This document shows, piece by piece, positions 47,691-60,739 of a stretch of 64,000 nt of DNA. Numbering within the stretch: position 1 is the first letter of the stretch; each line of letters begins with the position of its first letter. The notes beneath the pieces are model-generated. The model ran no database searches and was not told the origin of the DNA. It was given only the letters and a program-made list of their open reading frames with translations. A program made the position numbers and the translations under genes. The stretch covers positions 56,153,707-56,217,706 of the forward strand of contig NW_020312848.1 of assembly GCF_003265705.1 (NCBI RefSeq), in the 5' to 3' direction. This stretch comes from Callorhinus ursinus (taxonomy: Eukaryota; Chordata; Mammalia; Carnivora; Otariidae).

Positions 47691-49216
47691 CATGCTTACA
47701 TTTTCCCCCCTATTTTCTCTCCATTATGTAAGCATGATGTAATTTGCTTGCCCATTCCCCTGATGGGCATTTTGGGATATTTCTGATTTTTTTTTTCTTG
47801 AATGAGTCAATAAGTCAAGCAATCTCTCTTTCTCTCTACATATGTATATATACATACACATACACAGATTTATATATGTGTATCTGTATTTATATATGTG
47901 TTTCTTGGGTTATTTTCCTTAAAAAATCAGTTATGTTATTGGAATATCAATACATGTTGCCTTTTGACTGGGTTTATAGATATGGGCCCTACTCTTGTAA
48001 CAGTCCTGGGAGAGATACTGTCGGACATTGTGGAGATGTGTTTTGAAGAGAAATATTTATAGTGCTCTTTTCTTCACAAACTCCTGGCACCCGAATGGAG
48101 GAGCGGAGGTTGAGGATCCCTATGTCTGTTGAAGCTACAGCTGGTCTCAGCCTTGTGGGAGACAACTGATGGTCAGGTCTGACTCCTCTCAGGGCATACA
48201 TACATGGGAACTTCAGTGGGGGTTTACTCCTTTAATAACAGGCATATAAACCATTTTGCTGCAAAGGTTCCTCTGATAAAACAGCACACTGGATTCCAGG
48301 CAGCCTGCTGATAAAGCACAGAGGCAGAAGGATCTAATTTCTCATTAAGACACAGCAATCCTACCCCATATGCATTGGTTGAAACTTCCCTAGAGCAGAT
48401 TTTAAGGTGGAACTAGAAATGGTAGAGTCGGAATGCCTTCCGTGTAGAGAGTAGACTCTTCAGAACAATTCTCTGGAAACCCCTTAAGGAAGGGAGAACT
48501 GTTAATTGGTGAGATAACCTGAAAGAGAATGAATGGGAATTCTGGGAAGTCCAACTGTAGATGATTATTGATCTAATAAAATATTGATACTATAAGTAAA
48601 TATTGATGAGGTAAGAACACGTAAGCTCCTTAATGTCAAGATTCATGGCTTCTAATTTTAAAAGCAACAACATTAATATGAAAAAATAAAAGCAACACAT
48701 TAATTATTTTGAATTCCCAAGATGTTTTCTCAAAAAACTCACTTTAATTAGCTTCCTTTCGCAGTCAAGAATATGGAGCACTGTACTGGAAGAATGTTTT
48801 GGCAGTGGGTAGAACTAAGAGAGCATGCTGGCTTTTGAATTTTACTACATGGTATTATTTATTATTCAAAATGAAAAGAGTTGTATTTTCTGCTTTCTTA
48901 AGTTGAAAGAAAAGTCTTTTTGCTTGTTCTCATTTTAATCTTGCCTCTTTAACATTGATATACGACACAATTTTTTCTTTCTTTTTAACTTTTACTATTT
49001 TACTAACCTTAGCTTTGTTTGTTTGTTTTTTCCCCTAGTTTTCCTGGTCCTATTTGAGTAGATTTGGAATGGAATTCATAAGGCTCACTGTTTGGTCTGG
49101 CCCCTTAGCCATACCCTGTCAGAACTGGTGTAGAGAAACTGGTATGGGTGGGATTGCTTACCCATATGAAAGAACCTAAGAGCTCCTCTTGCCCCAGGTC
49201 ATTTGGTCTGGAGTAG

Positions 49217-49437
49217 GGTTCCTCAATCTCCATTTTATTGACATTTTAGGCCATGTAAGTTTTTGTTGTGGGTGTCCTTTGCATTGTAGGGTATTTAGCA
49301 GCATCCCTGACCTCTACCCACTAGATACCAGTAGCAGCCTGCCCCCTTGTTGCTCTCCAATGTGACAACTAAAAATATCTCTTGCTATCTCCTGGGGGGT
49401 GGGGGGCAAAATCATTCCCCATTAAGAACCACTGATG
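49217..49437 (-). mobile_element. MER20-like hAT-Charlie element
   Basis: The words ttattgacattttaggcca, tttagcagcatccctgacct and ctacccactagataccagta, ending ccattaagaaccactg, match the antisense of this non-autonomous hAT family as I remember it. Confidence 0.75.
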
Positions 49438-50017
49438 TGGAGAATCCTAAAGCGAGTGGATCTGTTTTGGGGCAGGCATTCGGTTTTTATTCAGTCTTAT
49501 TTGTTGGTAGTCTGATCTTCTACTATGAACACAGTGTTCTAAAGCATCCCTAGAATTGATCAGTTCCTGGGACCAGGCTGGTTTGGGAGGCTGTTTGTCT
49601 TGGATGGGAGTCCCTGAAGAGATACCCTGGGGGCATGAAGAGTAAATGAACTTGAAGATTTTGGTAGGGTCCTGGTCGGAGCAATGAGAGAAAAGGGAGA
49701 ATGTGAAGGCCTGATGTGGGGTAGTGGTCTTTCTTGTCCCTTGTGCATACTTCCCGAGCACTATTTGCCACTTTTCCCTGAAATCTACAGCTCCTTTGAA
49801 AGTTGACCATAGGCTCTCAGACTTTATCATCTGTCTCCCCTCTCTGTTGTAGTTTTCTGCAGAGCTCTGTGATATTCTCCCTCGTTCTTTCACTCTTTCT
49901 CTCTCCAGCACTGCCTCTTTCAATATCCTGGCCTCTCAGTTGACACAGATCATCACAACCTTCTTGAAACATTTTGTTTACTTGATTTTAGGAGACCATG
50001 CTCTCTTAGTTCTCCTA

Positions 50018-50442
50018 AAATGTCATAGTCCATAAGAAAGCACCACCAACTAGGTGGCTCAAACAACAGAAATATATTCTCTCACAGTCATGATATCAGA
50101 AGTCTGAAATTGAGGTGTGGGCAGGGCCATACTCTCTCTGAAGGTTCTAGGAAAGTGTCCTTTCTTGCTGGCCATCCTTGGTATTCCTTGATTTATAGGC
50201 ATATCACTCCAATCTCTGCCTCATGTGGCATTCTTTCTCCTTGTTTATCTGTGTCTTTGTGGTCAAATTTCCATCTTCTCATAAGGACACCAATCATGTT
50301 GGATTTAAAATTGGATATATGACCTCATCCTAATTTGATACATCCACAGAGACCCTATTTCCAAATAAAGTCACCTTCACAGAAACCAGGGGTTAGGACT
50401 TCAGAATTTCTTTTTGGAGGACATAGTTCAATCCACAATACC
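50018..50442 (-). mobile_element. MLT1-like (MaLR) solo LTR
   Basis: The + strand has aggtggctcaaacaacagaa at the left, ttctcataaggacacca in the middle and gaccctatttccaaataaag with ggttaggacttcag at the right. This is the antisense MLT1A/B pattern. No internal retroviral gene is present. Confidence 0.75.
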
Positions 50443-51013
50443 AGGTCATATATAAAAGCAAAATGTAGGTATTCTGTATATACTTTCAGTCTCCCTAAAA
50501 ATGGGGTAGACATGGGAAATGTGGATATCAAAGAAAAAAGTCCACCCACCTAAAATTTGAAACAAACGTGTGACTTGTTTATTACCACATGTATATATTC
50601 CCTAGGGAAGTGGTAACATTTATTTTTAAATTAATGTAAATTAAAATGAGTTCTAGTTAGAAAATTATTGTAGATGTTCATTATGTATCTCTTTTAGGTC
50701 ATTAGAGGTATCCTATGGTGTGAGCAGTTGACCTTTGAGGATTAATTTAACAGCATTAATAGTAAGAGGATGCCCTTTAGATGATTTGTGAAGAGTAGCA
50801 CTTCTGTTGAAAGCATACTTTAGAAAATATACACCTCTGGGACTAATCAAAGCCTTTGGAGCATTAAGGACTGTTGATTTGCATTTTTCCCTACTTATGT
50901 TCATGAAGAAAAACCTTCATGAAATCAGTAATTTGTAAAAGAGAACCGGTATGCCATTTCCAAGTTGTTTTAAAATTTCATTTAGGGAATATTCTGCAAC
51001 ATGAATTCTATTT

Positions 51014-51203
51014 TTTTAATTTTAATTTTTTTATTTTATTGTTATTATTTTTTTAATTTGACAGAGAGAGAAAGAGTACAAGCAGGGGGAGCAGCAGGCA
51101 GAGGAAGAGGGAGAACCCCCCTGTGGGGCTGGATCCCAGGACCCAGAGATCATGACCTGAGCTGAAGGCAGATGCTTAACCATCTGAGCCACCAAGGCGC
51201 CCC
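51014..51203 (-). mobile_element. Can-SINE (internally shortened)
   Basis: Antisense copy lacking part of the middle (the ..gagcagggagcc block is missing near 51110). Flanks gaattctattttt / gaaattccattttt form an imperfect target duplication. Confidence 0.88.
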
Positions 51204-51592
51204 CAGAAATTCCATTTTTATTGCATTGGTTAAAAAAAAAAAAAATCTTTCTAGGAGGAAAAATTTAAATGAATATTTTGGGAGTTCATTTATATTCCCT
51301 TTTATCATTTTCCTCATTCTTAAATTCTAATTTTGCTCCTATTTTTTTTGTCTTTCTATTCCGCAAGACGCATTATTTCCCTCTTATCAATATCCCTTTT
51401 TTTTCCTTAAAATTGTCATGAATTATTACAGATAACTTGGCTAATGAATAAATTTAGAAGTTGTTCAGTTGATTGTTGAAAGAAGTAACATTATGTGGGG
51501 GAGGGGCATGGGAAGAGTAGTTTTTAATACCTTCAGGCAACCAAGTATCACTTGAGCACAGTTGCTTTCAAGCTCTTAAGATAACCAGATGG

Positions 51593-51790
51593 GGGGCGCC
51601 TGGGTGGCTCAGTCATTAAGCGTCTGCCTTCTGCTCAGGTCATGATCCCAGGGTCCTGGGATCGAGCCCCACATCGGGCTCCCTGCTCCATGGGAAGCCT
51701 GCTTCTCCCTCTCCCACTCCCCCTGCTTGTGTTCCCTCTCTCGCTGTGTCTCTCTCTGTCAAATAAATAAATAAAAACTTAAAAAAAAAA
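51593..51790 (+). mobile_element. Can-SINE
   Basis: Sense copy with a poly-A tail. Exact 15-nt target duplication aagataaccagatgg at 51578-51592 and 51791-51805. Confidence 0.93.
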
Positions 51791-52739
51791 AAGATAACCA
51801 GATGGATCGTTGGACTAAAGACTATACAGTGAAATATGTTCATTTCTAGTAAGTCTTCCTATGGTGATTATTGACATGTTTCTAGATTCTATCTTTGCTA
51901 TACTTACAAATAAAGAAAAAGTGGATCTTAGAAGCAAATGCTGTCACTAATAACTCACTGATCTTCCAAATTAGACTTTATATGAACCCTTGCTTTTTAT
52001 CATGATTTGTTTTTCTGGATTTGCCTGAAATGTTGTTTAAGTTGACTTATTTAGTAAATTATTGGCAATTAGTGATTTACATAGAAAGGAAAAGTATTTA
52101 ATTAATAAGAGCAAAAAATGGATTTGTTATTGATTTACGTACTTGCATCAGTAAGGATGAACCATGGTTTTATCAGCCTTGGACTCTGTATTCACTATAG
52201 AAACGGCAGGTGGTAAATAGTCCCTGATGCAGATGAGAATTTTGTCTAGAAATAGTGTTATTTTATTTAGTATTAGCTATTATCATTTACACAAAAGTCT
52301 TACTTGGGACATAATAAATACATGACTGGCACGTTAACTGTCACTATCAGGATTTTTCAAATGCTGGGTGCACATTTTTCAGTGTGGTGAATAGTATTCA
52401 CTGCTGAGTAAAGCCTGCAGTATATATATGGCTGGCCCACGAGCAGGTCTAGACATGGCAGTGCCTGTCATCTGATTCACTTCCCTCCTCCCAGTTCCTC
52501 TTCTTGATCTCCTTTCCCAGTCATTGATCTGCTTCTGCTTTACAGCTATGTCTCTGAACAGTTCTTTCCTTGGATTCCTGCTCTCCTGCATTTCACCTTC
52601 CTAGGACTCAGACCTGGTTCTGTCCAGTGGCTCCATTCATGCCCACTGTTTCTCTGGTTCCACATCTTCTCTCTCTCTTTTTACCCTACAGCCTTGATTT
52701 TAGTCTTGCTATACCCAGACTGTACTAAACCATTCATCC

Positions 52740-53620
52740 TTTCATTCATTCAATGAAAATGTATTGAACCTCCATTTCATGTCAGGTATCAGTGAAAACA
52801 CAAAGACCCTGACCTTATGCAGTTTACATTCTAGCAGGGAGAAAAGACAAAAAAACAATAAACACAGTAAGTGTGTATTTTTGTAATATATTAAAAATTG
52901 ATAAATGCTGGTGGAAAACAAAGTAGAGCAGGATAAGGAAGATTAGGAAAGCTAGTTGGCAGAGAATGAGGAGGCCATGGAAGTCACAGATTTAATAGGA
53001 TGATTTGGTATGTGTCATTTTCCCGATCATCCTATTTAAAAAGATGACATTTTACCAAAGACTGAAGGAGGTGCAGAATATAGTCATGTGGTGTATGCTC
53101 AAAGGCTGTGAGGCAGGAGTATGCAAAAGAGTCCTGGGTGTATAGAACAGAGTAGTCCCAGGGAAGTGGGGTGGGTTACAGATCATGTAGGGTTTGGGGA
53201 CTGTAGTAGGCATTTACTCTGGCTGAAATGGGGAGCTTTGCAAGGTTTGAGCAGAGGCACAACTAGGCCATTTTTAATTTTTATAGGCTGCTGTGTGGCA
53301 AGGGAGAAACAGGGAGGTTGATCAGAAGGCTCTTGTATTAATCTTAGTGAGAGACGGTCGTAATTCAGGCCAGAGCAGTAGCAGAGCAGGTGGTGAGAAG
53401 TGGTCAGACTCTAGATGTATTTTGAATGTAGGGCCAGTAGTATTTGCTAAGCGATTAATATGTGCTATGAGAAAAAGTCAAGGATGGTCCTAAGGTTTTT
53501 TTCTTGGAAGGCGAAGAGTTTTTATCAATTAAGATGTGGAAGTCTGCAGGTAGAACAGTGTTTGAGGGGGTAGGGAGGAAGCTTAGGAAGGTTAGTTTTT
53601 AACATGTTATATTTGAGAGA
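52740..53620 (-). mobile_element. L2 fossil, antisense
   Basis: Antisense L2 pattern: 3' end (ttacattctagcagggagaa), then agatcatgtagggtttgggg, then tactctggctgaaatgggg. Moderately complete over about 0.9 kb. Confidence 0.65.
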
Positions 53621-53934
53621 ACACATACTCATTTTTTATCTTAAATAATCACTTCTTGATCTTTCTGTGGACCATAGCAAATTTTTGCTTTGTTGAGGTG
53701 AGGAAACCATTAAAAAGACAAAGTAATGGGACATCTGGGTTTGATGGAATCCCTTCTAAAATATAGCTGGTGAGGAACTCCTATTGTAGTACCATTCATT
53801 TTTAAAATGCCAGCAAGATAAAACTTAATTAATTGCAGAGAAACCATGACCATAACAATCTTGTAAAATGTATAATACAGTGGCATGTGTATGTTTAATT
53901 TACATGTCTGTGGATTTCTGTTTCTTACCATTTT

Positions 53935-54260
53935 CACTGAATACTGTTTTTCAGGTTTATCCATTTTTGCTCTATGTACCTCTTGTATATAATTTATAGT
54001 TTCTAACTGCTGCATCATATTCTATATTATGCTCTTAATCTATTTTACTTAACATTTCCCCTAGTGAAGGACCCCCAGGTTGCCTCCAACCTTCCATTGT
54101 CCCAGCAGCACTGCAGTGAACATCCATAGAGACATGTGGGAAGCTTTTACTAGGGTGTATACCCAAGAGTGGGATTGCTGGCTGTTACAGCATATGCGTG
54201 TTTGATACTGATATGCCCTGCCATTGCATTCTCCAGAGTGGCTGCCTGTGACTGTTTAAC
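53935..54260 (-). mobile_element. Old L1-like fragment
   Basis: The words aactgctgcatcatattcta, ggtgtatacccaagagtggg and attgctggctgttacagcat resemble the antisense ORF2 end/3' UTR region of old L1 families. Confidence 0.5.
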
Positions 54261-54346
54261 TTCTCATCAGTAATACATGACTATGCCCTTATATCTCACT
54301 ACTAGACTGTTTTAAGCACTATATATGTTATGTATATTTCAAATTT

Positions 54347-54580
54347 ATTTATTTATTTATATTTTTAAATGTTTTTATATACTTATGTATGTATGTATGT
54401 ATTTACTTATTTATTTGACAGAGAGAGAGAGAGAGCAAGAGAGCACAAGTAGGGGGAGCTGCAGAGGGAGAGGGAGAAGCAGATTCTCCGATGAGCAGGG
54501 AGTTGATGTGGGGCCCAATCCCTGGGGTCATGACCCGAGCTGAAGGCAGACACATAACTGACTGAGCCACCCAGGTGTCC
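54347..54580 (-). mobile_element. Can-SINE with long TA-rich tail
   Basis: Antisense copy ending ..ccacccaggtgtcc. The tail side (54335-54415) is a mixture of TTTA and TATG repeats, so the start is approximate and no clean target duplication is visible. Confidence 0.82.
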
Positions 54581-55639
54581 CAGTTACAAATCTTATAATC
54601 AAGTTTTCTATGACTTTTTGATGGACCATTTGGATCTGTAAACTTTTTGCCAAATACTGTCTTTATTAATTGTAGAGTTTTGTACTTTTGGTTGATATGT
54701 TTTTCCCATTTGTGTTTATTGCCATTATTATTTTGTTTAGAGTCATTTTTGCTGTTTTTCGTGTTTTGTATCTGTCATACTTTCCCTCTTCCTTTCCTTT
54801 CTTCTCTTCCACTGAATGGATCTGCTGTTTAAGCATTTAAAAATTTTATTTCATTCTTTTTGTTACTACTTACTAAGATCCATACTTATATTTATGTTTC
54901 TTGATCAATTATTAAGCTTACCAATATTTGTTATCTTCTCGCTAATGATACACTTAACTTAGCCTATGATTGTCCCCTCTCTAGACTCACAGAGCCACCA
55001 GGGAAATTTATAAGCAGCTCTTTTGTCTGTGAGATGTACAGGAAGGAGCGATATCTGAGTGTTGGTTTGGCTGGGCTGCCCCTCTGACCAGGAGCCAGTG
55101 CAGCTGTTGGCTTCTAGGGTGAACAGAGAGATGATCACTAGAAACACATACTGGCTGACCTGGCCCAGCAGGAGCAGAAACCACAGAGGCAGCAAAGCCA
55201 ACAATGCATGTGGTGACCAGAGAGGCCAATGAACTGGGTCTCCTGGGTTTCCCTTTTTAATAATCGATGCAAAAGTATTAAATTTATCTCCTTCCTGGAC
55301 AGTTGTCTGTCCTACTTCTTAAGAGCATATACTGTGACAGCCGTCTCCCTCTCCATGGGCCAGGGGATACTACCTTTGTGACTCAAGAGTCCACTGGTGC
55401 GTAATCGTACTTTCTGAGACCTGAGTCTCATTGAGCCCTTTAAATATAAGCTTAGTCTCTAGTAGGGCACCTTGCTAATACTCTCCCACCAGTAAATTTT
55501 TTACTGCTTAAGTAGAGTAAAAAAAGTTCCCAAATGCCCTAGACTCCTCTCTTTGCTTCACCTTTCACATTCAGGTAATATGTACAGGTCTTGTAGGCTT
55601 TTCTGCCAAAATGTGTACACAGTTGTACAAGTGCACTGC

Positions 55640-56130
55640 TTTGATCCTCACTCAGGTCACTGTTATCTTTTATCTGAACTATGCAGTTTGTCTTCAGGGT
55701 CCCTTCTGCTGTTGCTCTTGTAGGGTCCCTTCTCAGAAAGTAGTGAGACAAGTTTTAAAACTCAGATCAGAACTTGTCACTTTCCTACTTAGAAGCCTGT
55801 GGTGATTTACTATTGCATTTAGAATGAAATGCAAACTCTTTACAAGGCCTGTAAGGTCCTATATAATCTGCTCCCTGCTTACTCTTCCAAACTCAGCTTA
55901 TGTTACTGTTTTTCCTCACTCACTAGGCTATAGCCACATTGGGTTCTTTTTGAGTACACCAAGTTTGTTTGTTCCTTTCTTAGGGGCTTTGCACAGACAC
56001 TTCTCTTTGCCTGGAATATGCTGCTCCAGATCCTCACTGGGCTGGGTCCTACTTGTCATTTAAGTTCAGCTAGAATATCACCTTAGTAGAGCTTTCAGTG
56101 ATACCCAGCTGGAAGAAGCACTGTGCATCT
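55640..56130 (+). mobile_element. L2 3'-region fossil
   Basis: The words aaatgcaaactctttacaag, gcctgtaaggtcctatataa, tctgctccctgcttactctt and tttgcctggaatatgctgct follow the L2 3' region. It probably continues past the CT/CA repeat to about 56400. Confidence 0.7.
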
Positions 56131-56132
56131 TG

Positions 56133-56180
<48 letters not shown>

Positions 56181-56188
56181 GCACACAC
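56131..56188. repeat. Compound (CT)n(CA)n microsatellite
   Basis: CT run to about 56166 followed by CA units with one CG interruption. It lies within an L2 fossil. Confidence 0.93.
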
Positions 56189-57579
56189 ATAGATACTCAC
56201 ACACACTATCATTCTCAATCATATCACTTATTTTTTTGTTGCCCTTCCACTTTTGAAATCTCATTTATTTATTTGTTTACCTGTTTATGTCTACATTGCC
56301 TACCTCCACCAGAAAGTAAACTCCACAAGGGCAGGAACTTTATTTAGTTCCCTGGTACATGATAGATTCTCATTTAATTTTGTTGAATGAGTAGACGGAT
56401 GGATAGATGCCTGGGTGGGGGATAGACAGGAGTATTTCCTACCCCACATGCCACCAAATGCAAAAGAGGACTTGACTGAGAATCCACAACCCCATTAAGA
56501 GCTCTTTTCCATCCTGAACAATTCTTAAGTTTCTTTAGCAAATGCTTGTCTGTTTATAGATTAGGCAGGATTTCATTTCTGTTGATCTCTCCAGTAGGTA
56601 TGAGAACTCCTCAGCCCAGCTGTTCTGTGGCTAGGTGTTCAGTTACGTGTGGTTACTGCCCAAGAACCCACTCTTGCTCGCTGTCTCTGCCAACTCCAAA
56701 TGTGGAGCCTTCTTTCTCTGCTGTGGTTTAATCAAGTCTCATTTGTAGTTTGTCTTAGGGAAATGTGTTAAAATTCCTCCCTCAATGGCTCTGCCAGCCA
56801 TTCCTCCTATCCCTTTTCTTATTTTCATCACAAGTATAGATTTGACTCCTTTTGTACCACTTCCCTATCATTTTAATAGGTTTGTGGGACAGAGAGGAGA
56901 TAGACCTATTTGTTCAGTTTTTCATCTCAATTTGTAAGTACTTTGCCTGAGTTTTTTTTACCACAGTGATGTGGGATGCATAAAGGCTTCTTATGTAGAC
57001 TTGGAGTTGATGTGTTAATACATAACTCTGTCTGGTATTCTCATACATCCCTGATTTCAAAAAGGGAAATTTATTTAGACCTTTCTCTAAAGAGTAAGAG
57101 TTCATTTTATGCTATTGCATCTGAGCCTATGTCCCTTTCACAAACATAGAAGTGTTACTCTTGTCTGGTGTAATTTCTTTTTTCTACCTTGCCCTCTATT
57201 CTTCAGTAATAGAAACACTCACGTCCAAATGCTCTCTGGGTTTAATTTAATGGGTTTTGGTAGAACAACCTCAGTGGACTGTAGGTCCAATTTTAGAGAT
57301 TTAAGAGATAGAGTTGAAAGAAGTTGGAGATTTATTGGATAAATTTCTTCTGTTTTTGTTTTTACTTTCAGGGCGCTGGTTGTGTGAGGGAGAGAGCATG
57401 AGCATACAGGAAAAATCATGGATGACTTTGGAATTTCTAGCTTGGGAAACTGGAGAGGCAATGGTACCATCATGGGGATTGAGATTGTAGTATAAGTACC
57501 TGGTTTGGGGGAGGTAGGGAGGATAGGAGGAATTTAGATATGCTACTTTTGCAGTACCTGCAGATCATCAAAATAGAAT

Positions 57580-58790
57580 TATTTAGTAGGTGGGGTGATG
57601 TACAGACCTTCAGCTCAGGAGAGAGACCCGGGCTGGAGGAAGTCCCAGGAATGATCAGCATGGAAAGTCATTAAGATCTTGAATGAAGATGAGTTCATCT
57701 AGGGAGAAGTGAATAAAGCTTAAAGGAAAAAAAAAAAAAGGATTGGAGGGCAGTGCAGAATAGGTTGATCAAAGGAGACTTGAAAAGAAGTGACCAGTGA
57801 AGTAGGTAGAAAATCTAGGAGAACATTCTATTATGAAAACCATAAAGAAAGGAAAATGAATATGAGATCAGAACAATTCTTAGCATAGTACTTGTCACAC
57901 ATTACATATTCAGTGAATATTTATCATGGAGAAAATATTTGTTACATTTTGCTCCAAAGAGGTGGTTGGTAATTTGAGTAAAGCAAGATCAGTGGGATGT
58001 AAAAGCTATAAAATAGATTGCATTGCATTGTCTCCTGATTATGAGGTAGTGTGTCTGCTGGAAATGACTCTTTCAATAGGCATATATATATAAAAGGAAA
58101 AGAAAGAGGTGATTATAACTAGAAAGGACCATGTAAGCAGTAGAAGACCCGAGCATGTTCAGATGTTGATGGAAAAAGACTGAGAAGAAAGGGAGTTGAA
58201 CATATATACAAGATAGACGGCATCATTGATAGAGTGAAGTCCCCAGGAGTGCAGAGTGTTGCATTCCAGAGCACAGGAGGGAAAGAAGGTTCTAAAGGAG
58301 GGGTTCCATGTGTGGCTGGCAGGGATACACAGATCTGGATGCAGATGGGGGTTGTAGTAGAGAGATAGGGCTGAAGAATAGAAGGGGGTCCTTCCTGTTG
58401 ACTGGTTTTTTTGATTGAATTAGATGAATTAGATGACAAGATGTTCTGCTGAGAGTTAACTGGGAGGAGTGTGAAGGGAGTTGTGGAATGCCAGAGAGAA
58501 GTCACCAGGGAAATTTACTAGGTTTACTAGGCAGTTTCAGCCCAGCAGAAGTTGGAGATCATTATATTTTTGTTCTTCCAAACCTTACGGTTGTGTTCTT
58601 CAGCCTGAATATTGGGGCAGAAGTGGTAGACATCTGGTTTGACCCAAGGTCAGGTGTTGCTGGGTGAGTGAAGTGGACAGATAAGGAAGTCGGGAACTTG
58701 AGGGATTGTCAACGAAGTGGTAAGATGATGAGCCATGGGCTCTAGGTGGGAGAGAGGTGGGAGGGAGGGATGGAAGGTAACAAGGGAAGA
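57580..58790 (-). mobile_element. L2 fossil including degraded ORF2, antisense
   Basis: Antisense L2: ttcagctcaggagagagacc at 57608 and gagttcatctagggagaagt at 57690 correspond to the region around the RT active site. From 58020 on there is more 5' material (ggtgttcc..gatgcagatgg). There is no open reading frame of note. Confidence 0.6.
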
Positions 58791-58809
58791 TGGATTCAGT
58801 GTTTCTAAA

Positions 58810-59470
58810 AACAAGGGTGTACTGAGGGCCTGCAAGGTGGTAATCCCAGTTCTAGGCACTCAGTACATAGTAGAGAACAAGACAGCCAACCATTACAGCT
58901 GCTGTGGAACAATTATTACTGGCGGGGGGACATGGGTGGTAAGACAATCACAGACTGTGGTGAGCACTATGATAAAAAAAAAAAAAAGGCTGATATGATA
59001 GAGGGTAACCAGGAGGCGCTGCAGAGGAGCATGTTACAGAAGAAGAGCTCATTCAGATACCCTGAAACTGGAAAGAATTTGACAAGAATGAAAAGGAGTC
59101 CTGGGTGAGTGAAAGGAAGGTTGGAATGAGATGAACTGGAAAAGGCAGGCAGGAGCTTTGTCACTTCTTTCCTGCAGGGCTTTGCCGGAAATAGTAAGGA
59201 GTTCTGATTTACTGTTAAGTACAGTAGGAACCCATTAACATATGTAAAACAGGAAGGGTATAATCTCACTGATGTCTATAAGATTACTGGGTACATGGTT
59301 GAGAATGGAGGGTGAGGATGGGAACAGGGAGTCCAGGTGAGCAGTTATAATAGCAGTCTCGGCAAGACCTGTTGAGGGGTTTAGAATTAGGAGTGGTCAT
59401 GGAGAAATGAATGATTTTGAGATATATTTGGACCCAGAATCCATAGGCTATTACTAATGCAAATTTCATT
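58810..59470 (-). mobile_element. Second L2 fossil, antisense
   Basis: Starts with an L2 3'-end pattern (ggcactcagtacatagtaga) and runs through gagtccaggtgagcagttat and gagatatatttggacccaga. Confidence 0.55.
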
Positions 59471-59499
59471 GGCTCTACCTTTAAAATATATTTAGAATC

Positions 59500-60116
59500 C
59501 TATACTTCCTACTGTGTCCACAGCCATCCCTTTGGTCTAAACCACCACTATCTCACACTTGGATCATAATAGCCTTCCAGCTGGCGTCCTGATTTCACTC
59601 TTGTCCCCTTGCACCCACTTTCCACAGAGCAGCTAGAATGAGCCATTTAAAACATAAGTTAGATCATGTCATTCTTTGGCTTCAGACCTTCCATTCCTCT
59701 CTTATCTCAGAATTTAAACTCTAAAAGTAGCCTACTAGGCCCTCCATATTAGCCCTCATTTCTGCGCTGGGTTCACTGTGCTCCAGCCACACTGGCCTTC
59801 TTGCTGTTTGTTGAACATGCCTGACTGACTCACTCTCACCTCAGGATCTTCACACTTGCTGGAATCTATCCCCAGGAATGCTCCTTTTCCAGACACACTT
59901 AGGACTAGCTCCCTTGCCTGCTTCATTTTCTTATTAAATGTCACCTTCGCACTCCCACCTTTCCTGCCCTGCCTTCACTGACTACTGTTTTTAAAATAGC
60001 TTCTTCCTGCCATTCCCTTCCCTACCTTATTTATTCTCCTTAGAACTTACCACCACCTGACAGCCTCTCTATATATTTATTTGCTTATTTTCTGTCTCCA
60101 CTAGAATGTCACTTTC
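59500..60116 (+). mobile_element. L2 3' region, host of nested L1 and SINE
   Basis: Sense L2 3' region: gttagatcatgtcattcttt, ctgtgctccagccacactgg, tcctcttctcc-type block, then ctccactagaatgtcacttt. It is interrupted at 60117 and resumes at 60583-60690 (tttgtatctgtttactgatg .. cacataatagcttctcaata). Confidence 0.75.
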
Positions 60117-60132
60117 AGGAAAGCAAGAATTT

Positions 60133-60335
60133 CTTTTTTTAAAGATTTTATTTATTCATTTGAGACACAGAGTTAGAGAGAGAGAGAGAGAGAGAGCATG
60201 AGCAGGGGGGAGGGAGAGGGAGAAGCAGGCTCCCCGCGGAGCCAGGAGCCAGACGTGGGGCTCGATCCCAGGACCCTAGGATCATGACCTGACCCAAAGG
60301 GAGACGCTTAACCATATGTGCCACCCCAGCGCCCC
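60133..60335 (-). mobile_element. Can-SINE nested beside an L1 inside an L2
   Basis: Antisense copy with a GA run at 60176-60197. Target duplication aggaaagcaagaattt at 60117-60132 and 60336-60351. A third copy of aggaaagcaaga occurs at 60568 after the adjacent L1. Confidence 0.92.
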
Positions 60336-60352
60336 AGGAAAGCAAGAATTTT

Positions 60353-60567
60353 TTTAAAAAAATTATTTAAATTCAATTTAGTTAACATATACTGTACTAT
60401 TAGTTTCAGAGGTAGAATTTAGTGATTCGTCATTTGCATATAACACCCCGTGCTCATTATATCAAGTGCCCTCCTTAATGCCCATCACCCAGTTACCCCA
60501 TTCCCCCACCCATCTCCCCTCCAGCAGCCCTCAGTTTGTTTCCTAGAGTTCAGCATCTCTAATGGTT
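60353..60567 (-). mobile_element. L1 3'-end fragment
   Basis: Antisense L1 3' end (aaattcaatttagttaacat.., agtgccctccttaatgccca..) truncated after about 215 nt. It is flanked by aggaaagcaaga at 60336 and 60568, taken as its target duplication. Confidence 0.85.
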
Positions 60568-60582
60568 AGGAAAGCAAGACTT

Positions 60583-60690
60583 TTTGTATCTGTTTACTGA
60601 TGTATTCCAGTAGAACAGTGTGTCTGTCACATAATAGCTTCTCAATAACTAATTGAAAAATGAATTGCTGAATATATTGGGTATAGAAAG
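60583..60690 (+). mobile_element. L2 3' tail, continuation after the nested insertions
   Basis: Continues the L2 interrupted at 60117, giving the usual tail of the family. Confidence 0.65.
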
Positions 60691-60739
60691 AAAGAAATTG
60701 TATACTCAATACGACATGGTATGAGTCCATGGATTTTTA

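Noticed and set aside
49447..49923. 158-codon - strand open frame
   Set aside because: It has no recognised domain, lies antisense in an ST7 intron next to a MER20-like element, and nothing except length supports it. It is kept out of the annotation, though a transcript search could reopen it.
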